Origin: Bugula neritina
Taxonomy: Eukaryota; Bryozoa; Gymnolaemata; Cheilostomatida; Bugulidae
Assembly (NCBI GenBank): GCA_964035545.1
Contig: OZ037765.1
Coordinates: 15,058,698-15,122,697, forward strand
Direction: 5' to 3'
DNA length: 64,000 bases
The notes under the pieces: generated by a model
Seen by the model: only the letters and a program-made list of their open reading frames with translations
Told to the model about the DNA's origin: nothing
Database searches by the model: none
Made by a program: the position numbers and the translations under genes
Shown here: piece after piece, positions 1 to 15,230 of the stretch
Layout of the letters: each line of letters starts with the position of its first letter
Position numbering within the stretch: position 1 is the first letter of the stretch

Positions 1-2030
1 ATACTGGAACATACTGAAATAAACTCCAACATACTACAACATACTGAAATACACTGTAACCTACTGAAATATGCTGTAGCACACTGAAATATACTGCAAC
101 ATACTGAAATATAATGCAAGTAACTACAACATACTGAAAAACACTGTGACATACTGAGATACACTGCAACATACTGCAACATACTGAAATACACTGTAAC
201 AGACTGAAATGTACTGTAACACACTGAAATATACTGCAACATGCTGAAATACACTGTAACATACTGAAATGTACTGCAACATACTGCAACATGCCGAATT
301 ACACTGTAACAAACTGAAATACACTCCAACATACTACAACATACTGAAATACACTGCAACACATTGAAGTAAACCGCAACATACTTAAATATACGGTAAC
401 ATACTGAAATATACTGTAACTCATTGAAAAACATTGCAACATACTGAAACATACTGAAATATGCTGTAGCACACTGAAATACACCGCAATTCAATAAAAA
501 ATAGTGTAATATACGGAAATGTACCGTAACATACTGAAATATACTGTAACAGACTGAAATGTACTGTAACAAACTGAAATATACTGCAACATGCTGAAAT
601 ACACTGTAACATAATGAAATATACTGCAACATACTGCAACATACCGACTTACACTGTAACAAACTGAAATACACTCCAACATACTACAACATACTGAAAT
701 ACACTGCAACATATTGAAATACACCGCAACACATTGAAATATACTGCAACATACCGAAATATATGGTAAACTACTGAATTATACTGTAACACATTGAAAC
801 TTACCGCAAAATACTAAAATACACTGCAACACACTGAAGTATACTGTAATATATAGAAATGTACTGTAAAATACTTAAACATACGACAACATACCAAAAA
901 ACATACTGCAACATACTGAATTACACTGCAATATCCTGAAATATACTTCAACATACTGAAACATACCTAAAAACATTGAAATATACTGAAATACAGTGTA
1001 GGATATTGAAATACACTGCAACAATTTGGAATATACAGCAACATACCAAAATATATGGTAACCTACTGAAATATGTTGCAAACTACTGAAATATACTGCA
1101 ACGTACTGCAACATAATGAAATATACTGTAACACATTGGAATAAACTGCAAAATACTGAAATATACTGTAACATACTGAAACATACTGCAACATACCGAA
1201 ATATACTGTAACATACTGAAATATACTGCAAGATACTGCAATATACTGAAATACACTGTAACATACTGAAATACACTGCAACATACTGCAACATACTGAC
1301 ATACACTGGAACATACTGAAATACACTGCAACATGCTACAACATACTGAAATACGCTGTAACCTACTGAAATATGCTGTAGCACACTGAAATATACTGCA
1401 ACATACTGAAATATAATGCAAGTTACTACAACATACTGAAATACACTGTGACATACTGAAATACACTGCAACATACTGCAAGAAACTGCAACATACTGAA
1501 ATACACTGTAACATATTGAAATACACTGCAAAACCTTGAAATATACTGCAACACACTGAAGGATACGGCAACATACTGAAATATACTCTGACACATTAAA
1601 ATGTACTGCAACATACTGAAATATGCTGTAGCATACTGAAATATACTGTAACACACTGTAATATACTGCAACATACTGCAACATACTGACATATACTGGA
1701 ACATACTGAAATAAACTCCAACATACTACAACATACTGAAATACACTGTAACCTACTGAAATATGCTGTAGCACACTGAAATATACTGCAACATACTGAA
1801 ATATAATGCAAGTAACTACAACATACTGAAATACACTGTGACATACTGAGATACACTGCAACATACTGCAACATACTGAAATACACTGTAACAGCCTGAA
1901 ATGTACTGTAACACACTGAAATATACTGCAACATGCTGAAATACACTGTAACATACTGAAATATACTGCAACATACTGCAACATACCGAATTACACCGTA
2001 ACAAACTGAAATACACTCCAACATACTACA
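1..2030 (+). repeat. Type A block, first copy (matches 16504-18533)
   Basis: The order of variant decamers here repeats at a constant offset of 16,503 bp in 16504-18533, including the 12-bp A-rich variant at 893 and the ACAATTTGGA marker at 1021. From about 315 onward it also matches 23660 onward at an offset of 23,345. Point differences separate the copies, for example ACAGCCTGAA at about 1891 against ACAGACTGAA in the paralogue. The block contains no gene. Confidence 0.85.
893..904 (+). repeat. 12-bp A-rich variant unit, first of nine
   Basis: ACCAAAAAACAT replaces a normal decamer and adds two bases. The other copies start at 15704, 17396, 24238, 38731, 40423, 46483, 48175 and 51167. Each shifts the ACTG register by +2 and each marks a type A unit, so the set shares one origin. 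Confidence 0.88.
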
Positions 2031-3070
2031 ACATACTGAAATACACTGTAACATATTGAAATACATCGCAACACATTGAAATATACTGCAACACACTGAA
2101 ATATACTGTAACACACTTTAATATACTGCAACATACTGCAACATACTGACATACACTGGAACATACTGAAATACACTCCAACATACTACAACATACTGAA
2201 ATACACTGTAACCTACTGAAATATGCTGTAGCACACTGAAATATACTGCAACATAATAAAATACATTGTAACCTACTGAGGTATACTGCAACATACTGCA
2301 ACATACTGAAATACACTGTAACATATTGAAATACATCGCAACACATTGAAATATACTGCAACACACTGAAATATACTGTAACACACTGTAATATACTGCA
2401 ACATACTGCAACATACTGACATACACTGGAACATACTGAAATACACTCCAACATACTACAACATACTGAAATACACTGTAACCTACTGAAATATGCTGTA
2501 GCACACTGAAATATAATGCAACATACTGAAATATAATGAAAGTTACTACAACATACTGAAATACACTGTGAGATACTGAGATACACTGCAACACCTTGAA
2601 ATATACTGCAACACACTGAAAGATACGGCAACATACTGAAATATACTGCGACACATTGAAATATAGTGCAGCATACTGAAATATGCTGTAGCATACTGAA
2701 ATATACTGTAACACACTGAAATATACTGCAACATACTGAAATACATTGTAACATACTGAAATATACTGCAACATACTGAAATACACTGTAACATACTGAA
2801 ATATACTGCAACATACTGCAACATACTGAAATACACTGTAACATACTGAAATACACTGCAACATACTGCAACATACTGAAATACACTGGAAGAAATTGAA
2901 ACACACTACAACACATTGAAATATACTGCAACACACTGAAACATACAGCAACATACTGAACTATACTGCGACACATTGAAATATACTGCAATATAGTTAA
3001 ATATAATGCAAGATACTGCAACATTCTGAAATACACTGTGACATACTGAAATACACTGCAACATACTTCA
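1471..3070 (+). repeat. 1,600-bp tandem duplication, copy 1
   Basis: Exactly 160 decamers. It starts at ACATACTGCA followed by AGAAACTGCA and ends at ACATACTTCA. Every segment I compared is identical in the next 1,600 bp, including rare private variants such as ACAGCCTGAA, ACACACTTTA, the ACATAATAAA and ACCTACTGAG pair, and ATATAGTTAA. It combines type A sequence at its start with type B-like sequence at its end. Confidence 0.9.
2031..2510 (+). repeat. Local 270-bp duplication private to the 1,600-bp unit
   Basis: The ATACATCGCA, ACACATTGAA, ATATACTGCA series at 2061 recurs at 2331, an offset of 270 bp. The fused decamers ACATAATAAA, ATACATTGTA, ACCTACTGAG and GTATACTGCA lie between the copies. 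The paralogous region at 18533 onward has the series once, so this duplication happened after those blocks separated. It is carried over into the second 1,600-bp copy at about 3631-4110. Confidence 0.75.
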
Positions 3071-4670
3071 ACATACTGCAAGAAACTGCAACATACTGAA
3101 ATACACTGTAACATATTGAAATACACTGCAAAACCTTGAAATATACTGCAACACACTGAAGGATACGGCAACATACTGAAATATACTCTGACACATTAAA
3201 ATGTACTGCAACATACTGAAATATGCTGTAGCATACTGAAATATACTGTAACACACTGTAATATACTGCAACATACTGCAACATACTGACATATACTGGA
3301 ACATACTGAAATAAACTCCAACATACTACAACATACTGAAATACACTGTAACCTACTGAAATATGCTGTAGCACACTGAAATATACTGCAACATACTGAA
3401 ATATAATGCAAGTAACTACAACATACTGAAATACACTGTGACATACTGAGATACACTGCAACATACTGCAACATACTGAAATACACTGTAACAGCCTGAA
3501 ATGTACTGTAACACACTGAAATATACTGCAACATGCTGAAATACACTGTAACATACTGAAATATACTGCAACATACTGCAACATACCGAATTACACCGTA
3601 ACAAACTGAAATACACTCCAACATACTACAACATACTGAAATACACTGTAACATATTGAAATACATCGCAACACATTGAAATATACTGCAACACACTGAA
3701 ATATACTGTAACACACTTTAATATACTGCAACATACTGCAACATACTGACATACACTGGAACATACTGAAATACACTCCAACATACTACAACATACTGAA
3801 ATACACTGTAACCTACTGAAATATGCTGTAGCACACTGAAATATACTGCAACATAATAAAATACATTGTAACCTACTGAGGTATACTGCAACATACTGCA
3901 ACATACTGAAATACACTGTAACATATTGAAATACATCGCAACACATTGAAATATACTGCAACACACTGAAATATACTGTAACACACTGTAATATACTGCA
4001 ACATACTGCAACATACTGACATACACTGGAACATACTGAAATACACTCCAACATACTACAACATACTGAAATACACTGTAACCTACTGAAATATGCTGTA
4101 GCACACTGAAATATAATGCAACATACTGAAATATAATGAAAGTTACTACAACATACTGAAATACACTGTGAGATACTGAGATACACTGCAACACCTTGAA
4201 ATATACTGCAACACACTGAAAGATACGGCAACATACTGAAATATACTGCGACACATTGAAATATAGTGCAGCATACTGAAATATGCTGTAGCATACTGAA
4301 ATATACTGTAACACACTGAAATATACTGCAACATACTGAAATACATTGTAACATACTGAAATATACTGCAACATACTGAAATACACTGTAACATACTGAA
4401 ATATACTGCAACATACTGCAACATACTGAAATACACTGTAACATACTGAAATACACTGCAACATACTGCAACATACTGAAATACACTGGAAGAAATTGAA
4501 ACACACTACAACACATTGAAATATACTGCAACACACTGAAACATACAGCAACATACTGAACTATACTGCGACACATTGAAATATACTGCAATATAGTTAA
4601 ATATAATGCAAGATACTGCAACATTCTGAAATACACTGTGACATACTGAAATACACTGCAACATACTTCA
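3071..4670 (+). repeat. 1,600-bp tandem duplication, copy 2
   Basis: Second copy, directly abutting the first. Its first decamers repeat those at 1471 and it ends with ACATACTTCA at 4661-4670. The next decamers differ from the start of a unit (ACATACTGCA instead of AGAAACTGCA), which fixes the right boundary. I saw no differences from copy 1. It is therefore either a very recent unequal-exchange product or an assembly artefact. Confidence 0.9.
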
Positions 4671-7309
4671 ACATACTGCAACATACTGCAACATACTGAA
4701 ATACACTGTAACATATTGAAGTGCACTGCAACACACTGAAACATACGGCAACATACTGAAATATACTGCAACACATTGAAATATACTGCAACATACTGAA
4801 ATATGCTGTAGTATACTGAAACACACTGCAACACAGTGAAGTATACTGTAAAATACAGAAATATACTGTAACATACTGAAACATATGTCAACATACTGAA
4901 ATGTACTGCAACATACTGAAATACACTGTAACAAACCCAATTACATTGCAACAAACTGCAACATACTGAAATACGCTGTAACATATTGAAATACGCTCCA
5001 ACACATTGAAAGAAACTGCAACATACCTAAATATACGATAATATAGTGAAAGATACTGTACCACATTGAAAAACATTGCAACATACTGAAACATGCTGTA
5101 GCACATTAAAATACACTGTAAGATACTGAAATACACTGCAACATACTACAACATACTGAAATACACTGTAACATTATGAATTACACTGCAACACATTGAA
5201 AAATACTGCAACATACCGAAATATATGGCAAACTACTGAAATATACTTTAACAGATTGAAAAAAACTGCATCATACTGAAATATACTGTAACACACTGAA
5301 ATATACTGCAAAACACTGAAATACACTGTAACATACTGAAATACACTGTAACATACTGAAATATACTGCAACACACTGCAACATACTGAAATGCGCTGTA
5401 ACATACTGAAATACACTGCAACATACTACAACATATTGAAATACACTGTAACACATTGAAATATACTGCAACACACTGAAACATACGGCAACATATTGAA
5501 ATATACTGCAACACATTGAAATATACCGCAACATACTGAAATATGCTGTAGCACACTGAAATACACTGCAACTCACTATAATATAGTGTAATATACAGAA
5601 ATGTACTGTAACATACTGAAATACACTGTAACATACTGAAATATACTGCAACATACTGAAGTACACTGCAACATACTGCAACATACTGAAATACACTGTA
5701 ACATATTGAAATACACTACAACACATTGAAATATACTGCAACACACTGAAGGATACGGCAACATACTGAAATATACTCTGACACATTAAAATGTACTGCA
5801 ACATACTGAAATATGCTGTAGCATACTGAAATATACTGTAACACACTGTAATATACTGCAACATACTGCAACATACTGACATAAACTGGAACATACTGAA
5901 ATAAACTCCAACATACTACAACATACTGAAATACACTGTAACCTACTGAAATATGCTGTAGCACACTGAAATATACTGCAACATACTGAAATATAATGCA
6001 AGTAACTACAACATACTGAAATACACTGTGACATACTGAGATACACTGCAACATACTGCAACATACTGAAATACACTGTAACAGACTGAAATGTACTGTA
6101 ACACACTGAAATATACTGCAACATGCTGAAATACACTGTAACATACTGAAATATACTGCAACATACTGCAACATACCGAATTACACCGTAACAAACTGAA
6201 ATACACTCCAACATACTACAACATACTGAAATACACTGTAACATATTGAAATACATCGCAACACATTGAAATATACTGCAACACACTGAAATATACTGTA
6301 ACACACTGTAATATACTGCAACATACTGCAACATACTGACATACACTGGAACATACTGAAATACACTCCAACATACTACAACATACTGAAATACACTGTA
6401 ACCTACTGAAATATGCTGTAGCACACTGAAATATAATGCAACATACTGAAATATAATGAAAGTTACTACAACATACTGAAATACACTGTGAGATACTGAG
6501 ATACACTGCAACACCTTGAAATATACTGCAACACACTGAAAGATACGGCAACATACTGAAATATACTGCGACACATTGAAATATAGTGCAGCATACTGAA
6601 ATATGCTGTAGCATACTGAAATATACTGTAACACACTGAAATATACTGCAACATACTGAAATACATTGTAACATACTGAAATATACTGCAACATACTGAA
6701 ATACACTGTAACATACTGAAATATACTGCAACATACTGCAACATACTGAAATACACTGTAACATACTGAAATACACTGCAACATACTGCAACATACTGAA
6801 ATACACTGGAAGAAATTGAAACACACTACAACACATTGAAATATACTGCAACACACTGAAACATACAGCAACATACTGAACTATACTGCGACACATTGAA
6901 ATATACTGCAACATAGTTAAATATAATGCAAGATACTGCAACATTCTGAAATACACTGTGACATACTGAAATACACTGCAACATACTTCAACATACTGCA
7001 ACATACTGCAACATACTGAAATACACTGTAACATATTGAAGTGCACTGCAACACACTGAAACATACGGCAACATACTGAAATATACTGCAACACATTGAA
7101 ATATACTGCAACATACTGAAATATGCTGTAGTATACTGAAACACACTGCAACACAGTGAAGTATACTGTAAAATACAGAAATATACTGTAACATACTGAA
7201 ACATATGTCAACATACTGAAATGTACTGCAACATACTGAAATACACTGTAACAAACCCAATTACATTGCAACAAACTGCAACATACTGAAATACGCTGTA
7301 ACATATTGA
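4671..7309 (+). repeat. Mixed higher-order units between the 1,600-bp pair and the 7.2-kb block
   Basis: Continuous decamers with the CATCATACTG marker at about 5265 and ACAAACCCAATTAC at 4931 and 7251 (2,320 bp apart). Parts of 3706-4554 recur here at an offset of 2,320 bp (for example 4146 against 6466). No unique sequence or gene was seen. Confidence 0.7.
5574..5588. repeat. Near-perfect 15-bp palindrome in a recurring unit
   Basis: CACTATAATATAGTG has 7-bp complementary arms around one central A. Further copies are at 8904-8918, 9114-9128, 19407-19421, 20367-20381 and 27089-27103, and others lie in paralogous units. The copy near 7934 has one arm changed (CATTATA). It is the only evident inverted symmetry longer than 6 bp that I noticed in the satellite part. 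Confidence 0.65.
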
Positions 7310-7624
7310 AATACGCTCCAACACATTGAAAGAAACTGCAACATACCTGAATATACGATAATATAGTGAAAGATACTGTACCACATTGAAAAACATTGCA
7401 ACATACTGAAACATGCTGTAGCACATTAAAATACACTGTAAGATACTGAAATACACTGCAACATGCTGAAATACACTGTAACCTACTGAAATACACTGCA
7501 ACATACTACAACATACTGAAATACACTGTAACATTATGAATTACACTGCAACACATTGAAAAATACTGCAACATACCGAAATATATGGCAAACTACTGAA
7601 ATATACTTTAACAGATTGAAAAAA

Positions 7625-8594
7625 ACTGCATCATACTGAAATATACTGTAACACACTGAAATATACTGCAAAACACTGAAATACACTGTAACATACTGAA
7701 ATACACTGTAACATACTGAAATATACTGCAACACACTGCAACATACTGAAATGCGCTGTAACATACTGAAATACACTGCAACATACTACAACATATTGAA
7801 ATACACTGTAACACATTGAAATATACTGCAACACACTGAGACATACGGCAACATATTGAAATATACTGCAACACATTGAAATATACCGCAACATACTGAA
7901 ATATGCTGTAGCACACTGAAATACACTGCAACTCATTATAATATAGTGTAATATACAGAAATGTACTGTAACATACTGAAATACACTGTAACATACTGAA
8001 ATATACTGCAACATACTGAAGTACACTGCAACATACTGCAACATACTGAAATACACTGTAACATATTGAAATACACTACAACACATTGAAATATACTGCA
8101 ACACACTGAAGGATACGGCAACATACTGAAATATACTGCGACACATTGAAATATACTGCAACATACTGAAATTTGCTGTAGCATACTGAAATATACTGTA
8201 ACACACTGTAAAATACTGCAACATACTGCAACATACTGACATACACTGGAACATACTGAAATACACTGCAACATACTACAACATACTGAAATACACTGTA
8301 ACCTACTGAAACACGCTGTAGCACACTGAAATATACTGCAACATACTGAAATATAATGCAAGTTACTACAACATACTGAAATACACTGTGACATACTGAG
8401 ATACACTGCAACATACTGCAACATACTGTAACATACTGAAATACACTGTAACCTACTGAAACACACTGCAACATACTACAACATACCGAAATACACTGTA
8501 ACATCATGAATTACACTGCAACACATTGAAAAATACTGCAACATACCGAAATATATGGCAAACTACTGAAATATACTTTAACAGATTGAAAAAA
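7625..8594 (+). repeat. 970-bp module, copy 1
   Basis: The interval between two consecutive ACTGCATCATACTG markers, each preceded by a run of A. The same 970-bp interval is found at 28571-29540 and 60999-61968, in each case inside the larger duplicated block. Confidence 0.75.
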
Positions 8595-10430
8595 ACTGCA
8601 TCATACTGAAATATACTGTAACACACTGAAATATACTGCAAAACACTGAAATACACTGTAACATACTGAAATACACTGTAACATACTGAAATATATTGCA
8701 ACACACTGCAACATACTGAAATGCGCTTTAACATACTGAAATACACTGCAACATACTACAACATATAGAAATACACTGCAACACATTGAAATATACTGCA
8801 ACACACTGAAACATCTGGCAACATATTGAAATATACTGCAACACATTGAAATATACCGCAACATACTGAAATATGCTGTAGCACACTGAAATACACCGCA
8901 ACTCACTATAATATAGTGTAATATACAGAAATGTACTGTAACATACTGAAATATACTGTAACATACTGAAATATACTGCAACATACTGAAGTACACTGCA
9001 ACATACTGCAACATACTGAAATACACTGTAACATATTGAAATACATTACAACACATTGAAATATACTGCAACACACTGAAATATGCTGTAGCACACTGAA
9101 ATACACTGCAACTCACTATAATATAGTGTAATATACAGAAATGTACTGTAACATACTGAGATAAACTGCAACATACTGCAACATACTGCAACATACTGAA
9201 ATACACTGTAACATATTGAAATACACTGCAAAACCTTGAAATATACTGCAACACACTGAAGGATACAGCAACATACTGAAATATACTGCAACATACTGAA
9301 ATATGCTGTAGCATACTGAAATATACTGTAACACACCGTAATATACTGCAACATACTGCAACATACTGACATACACTGGAACATACTGAAATGCACTGCA
9401 ACATACTACAACATACTGAAATACACTGTAACCTACTGAAATATGCTGTAGCACACTGAAATATACTGCAGCTTACTGAAATATAATGCAAGTTACTACA
9501 ACATACTGAAATACACTGTGACATACTGAGATACACTGCAACACCTTGAAATATACTGCAACACACTGAAAGATACTGCGACACATTGAAATATACTGCA
9601 GCATACTGAAATATGCTGTAGCATACTGAAATACGCTGTAGCACACTGAAATATACTGCAACATACTGAAATATAATGCAAGTTACTACAACATACTGAA
9701 ATACACTGTGACATACTGAAATACACTGTGACAGACTGAAATGTACTGTAACACACTGAAATATAATGCAACATGCTGAAATACACTGTAACATACTGAA
9801 ATATACTGCAACATACTGCAACATACTGAAATACACTGTAACATACTGAAATGCACTGTAACATACTGCAACATACAGAAATACACTGGAGCAAATTGAA
9901 ACACACTACAACACATTGAAATATACTGCAACACACTGAAACATACAGCAACATACTGAAATATACTGCGACACATTGAAATATACTGCAACATAGTTAA
10001 ATATAATGCAAGATACTGCAACATTCTGAAATACACTGTGACATACTGAAATACACTGCAACATACTTCAACATATTGCAACATACTGCAACATACTGAA
10101 ATACACTGTAACATATTGAAGTGCACTGCAACACATTGAAATATACTGCAACACACTGAAACATACGGCAACATACTGAAATATACTGCAACACATTGAA
10201 ATATACTGCAACATAGTCAAATATAATGCAAGATACTGTAACATTCTGAAACACACTGTGAGATACTGAAATTCACTGCAACATACTGCAACATACTGCA
10301 ACATACTGCAACATACTGAAATACACTGTAACATATTGAAATACACTGCAACACATTAAAATATACTGCAAGACACTGAAACATACGGCAACATACTGAA
10401 ATATACTGCAACACATTGAAATATACTGCA

Positions 10431-12384
10431 ACATACTGAAATATGCTGTAGTATACCGAAACACACTGCAACACAGTGAAGTATACTGTAAAATACAGAA
10501 ATATACTGTAACATACTGAAACATATGTCAACATACTGAAATGTACTGCAACATGCTGAAATATATTGCAACATACTGAAATACACTGTAACAAACCCAA
10601 TTACACTGCAACAAACTGCAACATACTGAAATACGCTGTAACATATTGAAATACGCTCCAACACATTGAACGAAACTGCAACATACCTAAATATACGACA
10701 ATATACTGAAATACACTGCAACATGCTGAAATACACTGTAACCTACTGAAATACACTGCAACATACTACAACATACTGAAATACACTGTGACATACTGAG
10801 ATACACTGCAACATACTGCAACATACTGAAATACACTGTAACAGACTGAAATGTACTGTAACACACTAAAATATACTGCAACATGCTGAAATACACTGTA
10901 ACATACTGAAATATACTGCAACATACTGCAACATACCGAATTACACTGTAACAAACTGAAATACACTCCAACATACTACAACATACTGAAATACACTGTA
11001 ACATATTGAAATACATCGCAACACATTGAAATATACTGCAACACACTGAAATATACTGTAACACACTGTAATATACTGCAACATACTGCAACATACTGAC
11101 ATACACTGGAACATACTGAAATACACTCCAACATACTACAACATACTGAAATACACTGTAACCTACTGAAATATGCTGTAGCACACTGAAATATACTGCA
11201 ACATACTGAAATATAATGAAAGTTACTACAACATACTGAAATACACTGTGAGATACTGAGATACACTGCAACACCTTGAAATATACTGCAACACACTGAA
11301 AGATACGGCAACATACTGAAATATACTCCGACACATTGAAATATAGTGCAGCATACTGAAATATGCTGTAGCATACTGAAATATACTGTAACACACTGAA
11401 ATATACTGCAACATACTGAAATACATTGTGACATACTGAAATATACTGCAACATACTGAAATACACTGTAACATACTGAAATATACTGCAACATACTGCA
11501 ACATACTGAAATACACTGTAACATACTGAAATACACTGCAACATACTGCAACATACTGAAATACACTGGAAGAAATTGAAACACACTACAACACATTGAA
11601 ATATACTGCAACACACTGAAACATACAGCAACATACTGAAATATACTGCGACACATTGAAATATACTGCAACATAGTTAAATATAATGCAAGATACTGCA
11701 ACATTCTGAAATACACTGTGACATACTGAAATACACTGCAACATACTTCAACATACTGCAACTTACTGCAACATACTGAAATACACTGTAACATATTGAA
11801 GTGCACTGCAACACATTGAAATATACTGCAACACACTGAAACATACGGCAACATACTGAAATATACTGCAACACATTGAAATATACTGCAACATACTGAA
11901 ATATGCTGTAGTATACTGAAACACACTGCAACACAGTGAAGTATACTGTAAAATACAGAAATATACTGTAACATACTGAAACATATGTCAACATACTGAA
12001 ATACACTGTAACAAACCCAATTATATTGCAACAAACTGCAACATACTGAAATACGCTGTAACATATTGAAATACGCTCCAACACATTGAAAGAAACTGCA
12101 ATATACCTAAATATACGATAATATACTGAAAGATACTGTACCACATTGAAAAACATTGCAACATACTGAAACATGCTGTAGCACATTAAAATACACTGTA
12201 AGATACTGAAACACACTGCAACATGCTGAAATACACTGTAACCTACTGAAATACACTGCAACATACTACAACATACTGAAATACACTGTAACATTATGAA
12301 TTACACTGCAACACATTGAAAAATACTGCAACATACCGAAATATATGGCAAACTACTGAAATATACTTTAACAGATTGAAAAAA
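10431..12384 (+). repeat. Type B higher-order unit, partial, with 80-bp loss
   Basis: Variant order follows the 2,080-bp type B unit from about the ATATGCTGTA/GTATACCGAA pair onward. At about 10710 the order jumps from ATATACTGAA to ATACACTGCA, skipping eight decamers present in the copies at 12710 and 31610. The two decamers flanking the loss are nearly alike, which fits slippage or unequal exchange. Confidence 0.72.
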
Positions 12385-14463
12385 ACTGCATCATACTGAA
12401 ATATACTGTAACACACTGAAATATACTGCAACATACTGAAATATGCTGTAGTATACCGAAACACACTGCAACACAGTGAAGTATACTGTAAAATACAGAA
12501 ATATACTGTAACATACTGAAACATATGTCAACATACTGAAATGTACTGCAACATGCTGAAATATATTGCAACATACTGAAATACACTGTAACAAACCCAA
12601 TTACACTGCAACAAACTGCAACATACTGAAATACGCTGTAACATATTGAAATACGCTCCAACACATTGAACGAAACTGCAACATACCTAAATATACGACA
12701 ATATACTGAAAGATACTGTACCACATTGAAAAACATTACAACATACTGAAACATGCTGTAGCACATTAAAATACACTGTAAGATACTGAAATACACTGCA
12801 ACATGCTGAAATACACTGTAACCTACTGAAATACACTGCAACATACTACAACATACTGAAATACACTGTGACATACTGAGATACACTGCAACATACTGCA
12901 ACATACTGAAATATACTGTAACAGACTGAAATGTACTGTAACACACTAAAATATACTGCAACATGCTGAAATACACTGTAACATACTGAAATATACTGCA
13001 ACATACTGCAACATACCGAATTACACTGTAACAAACTGAAATACACTCCAACATACTACAACATACTGAAATACACTGTAACATATTGAAATACATCGCA
13101 ACACAGTGAAATATACTGCAACACACTGAAATATACTGTAACACACTGTAATATACTGCAACATACTGCAACATACTGACATACACTGGAACATACTGAA
13201 ATACACTCCAACATACTACAACATACTGAAATACACTGTAACCTACTGAAATATGCTGTAGCACACTGAAATATACTGCAACATACTGAAATATAATGAA
13301 AGTTACTACAACATACTGAAATTCACTGTGAGATACTGAGATACACTGCAACACCTTGAAATATACTGCAACACACTGAAAGATACGGCAACATACTGAA
13401 ATATACTGCGACACATTGAAATATAGTGCAGCATATTGAAATATGCTGTAGCATACTGAAATATACTGTAACACACTGAAATATACTGCAACATACTGAA
13501 ACCATTGTAACATACTGAAATATACTGCAACATACTGAAATACACTGTAACATACTGAAATATACTGCAACATACTGCAACATACTGAAATACACTGTAA
13601 CATACTGAAATACACTGCAACATACTGCAACATACTGAAATACACTGGAAGAAATTGAAACACACTACAACACATTGAAATATACTGCAACACACTGAAA
13701 CATACAGCAATATACTGAAATATACTGCGACACATTGAAATATACTGCAACATAGTTAAATATAATGCAAGATACTGCAACATTCTGAAATACACTGTGA
13801 CATACTGAAATACACTGCAACATACTTCAACATACTGCAACATACTGCAACATACTGAAATACACTGTAACATATTGAAGTGCACAGCAACACATTGAAA
13901 TATACTGCAACACACTGAAACATACGGCAACATACTGAAATATACTGCAACACATTGAAATATACTGCAACATACTGAAATATGCTGTAGTATACTGAAA
14001 CACACTGCAACACAGTGAAGTATACTGTAAAATACAGAAATATACTGTAACATACTGAAACATATGTCAACATACTGAAATACACTGTAACAAACCCAAT
14101 TACATTGCAACAAACTGCAACATACTGAAATACGCTGTAACATATTGAAATACGCTCCAACACATTGAAAGAAACTGCAATATACCTAAATATACGATAA
14201 TATACTGAAAGATACTGTACCACATTGAAAAACATTGCAACATACTGAAACATGCTGTAGCACATTAAAATACACTGTAAGATACTGAAACACACTGCAA
14301 CATGCTGAAATACACTGTAACCTCCTGAAATACACTGCAACATACTACAACATACTGAAATACACTGTAACATTATGAATTACACTGCAACACATTGAAA
14401 AATACTGCAACATACCGAAATATATGGCAAACTACTGAAATATACTTTAACAGATTGAAAAAA
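12385..14463 (+). repeat. Type B higher-order unit, 2,079 bp
   Basis: Runs from one ACTGCATCATACTG marker to the next and holds two ACAAACCCAATT markers, at 12591 and 14090. It is 2,080 bp minus one base: at 13501-13509 the decamer ATACATTGTA is shortened to nine bases, shifting the ACTG register by -1. This is the only -1 site in the window. Confidence 0.85.
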
Positions 14464-14508
14464 ACTGCATCATACTGAAATATACTGTAACACACTGAAA
14501 TATACTGC

Positions 14509-15230
14509 AAAACACTGAAATACACTGTAACATACTGAAATACGCTGTAACATACTGAAATATACTGCAACACACTGAAATGCGCTTTAACATACTGATA
14601 TACACTGCAACATACTGCAACATACTGAAATACATTGAAACATATTGAAACACACTACAATACATTAAAATATACTGCAACACACTGAAACATACGGCAA
14701 CATACTGAAATATACTGCAAAACATTGAAATATACTGCTACATACTGAAACATGCTGTAGCATACTGAAATACACTGCAACACACTGAAGTATACTGTAA
14801 TATACAGAAATGTTCTGTAACATACTGAAAGGTACGTCAACATACTGAAATGGACTCCAACGTGCTGAACTATACTGTAACATACTGAAATACACTGTAA
14901 TATACTGAATTAAACTGCAACATACTGCAACATACAGAAATAAGCTGTAACATATTGAAATACACCACAACATATTGTAATATACTGCAACATACTGAAC
15001 CATACGGCAACATACTGAAATATACTGCAACACATTGAATCATACTGCAACATAGTCAAATATAATGCAAGATACTGTAACGTTCTGAAAAACACTGTGA
15101 CATACTGAAATACACTGCATCATACTGCAACATACTGCAACATACTGCAACATACTGAAATACACTGCAACACATTGAAGTAAACCGCAACATACTTAAA
15201 TGTACGGTAACATACTGAAATATACTGTAA
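14509..15230 (+). repeat. Leader segment before a type A pair, copy 1 of 3
   Basis: About 720 bp of distinctive variants (GATATACACT, TACATTGAAA, a CTGCTACATAC decamer, a GGTACGTCAA decamer). The same order recurs at 37536-38257 (offset 23,027) and about 45298-46009 (offset 7,762 more). In all three places it is followed by a type A tandem pair. Confidence 0.78.

Larger units (their letters stand above)
7310..14508 (+). repeat. 7.2-kb block, copy 1
   Basis: Variant order matches 28256-35455 over the full length, at offsets of 20,946, then 20,906, 20,986 and 20,947 bp. Each step is explained by a visible local change. A 40-bp segment (about 9541-9580) is missing from copy 2. An 80-bp segment is missing here near 10710. 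Another 40 bp is missing from copy 2 near 34,490. One base is lost here at 13501. The right boundary is where copy 2 continues into another type B unit and this copy does not. Confidence 0.82.

Noticed and set aside
12368-14143. 591-residue minus-strand open frame, the longest in the window
   Set aside because: It is a decapeptide-like readout of the 10-bp repeat. The same sequence reads open in the other minus frames, there is no domain, and its ends coincide with variant decamers.
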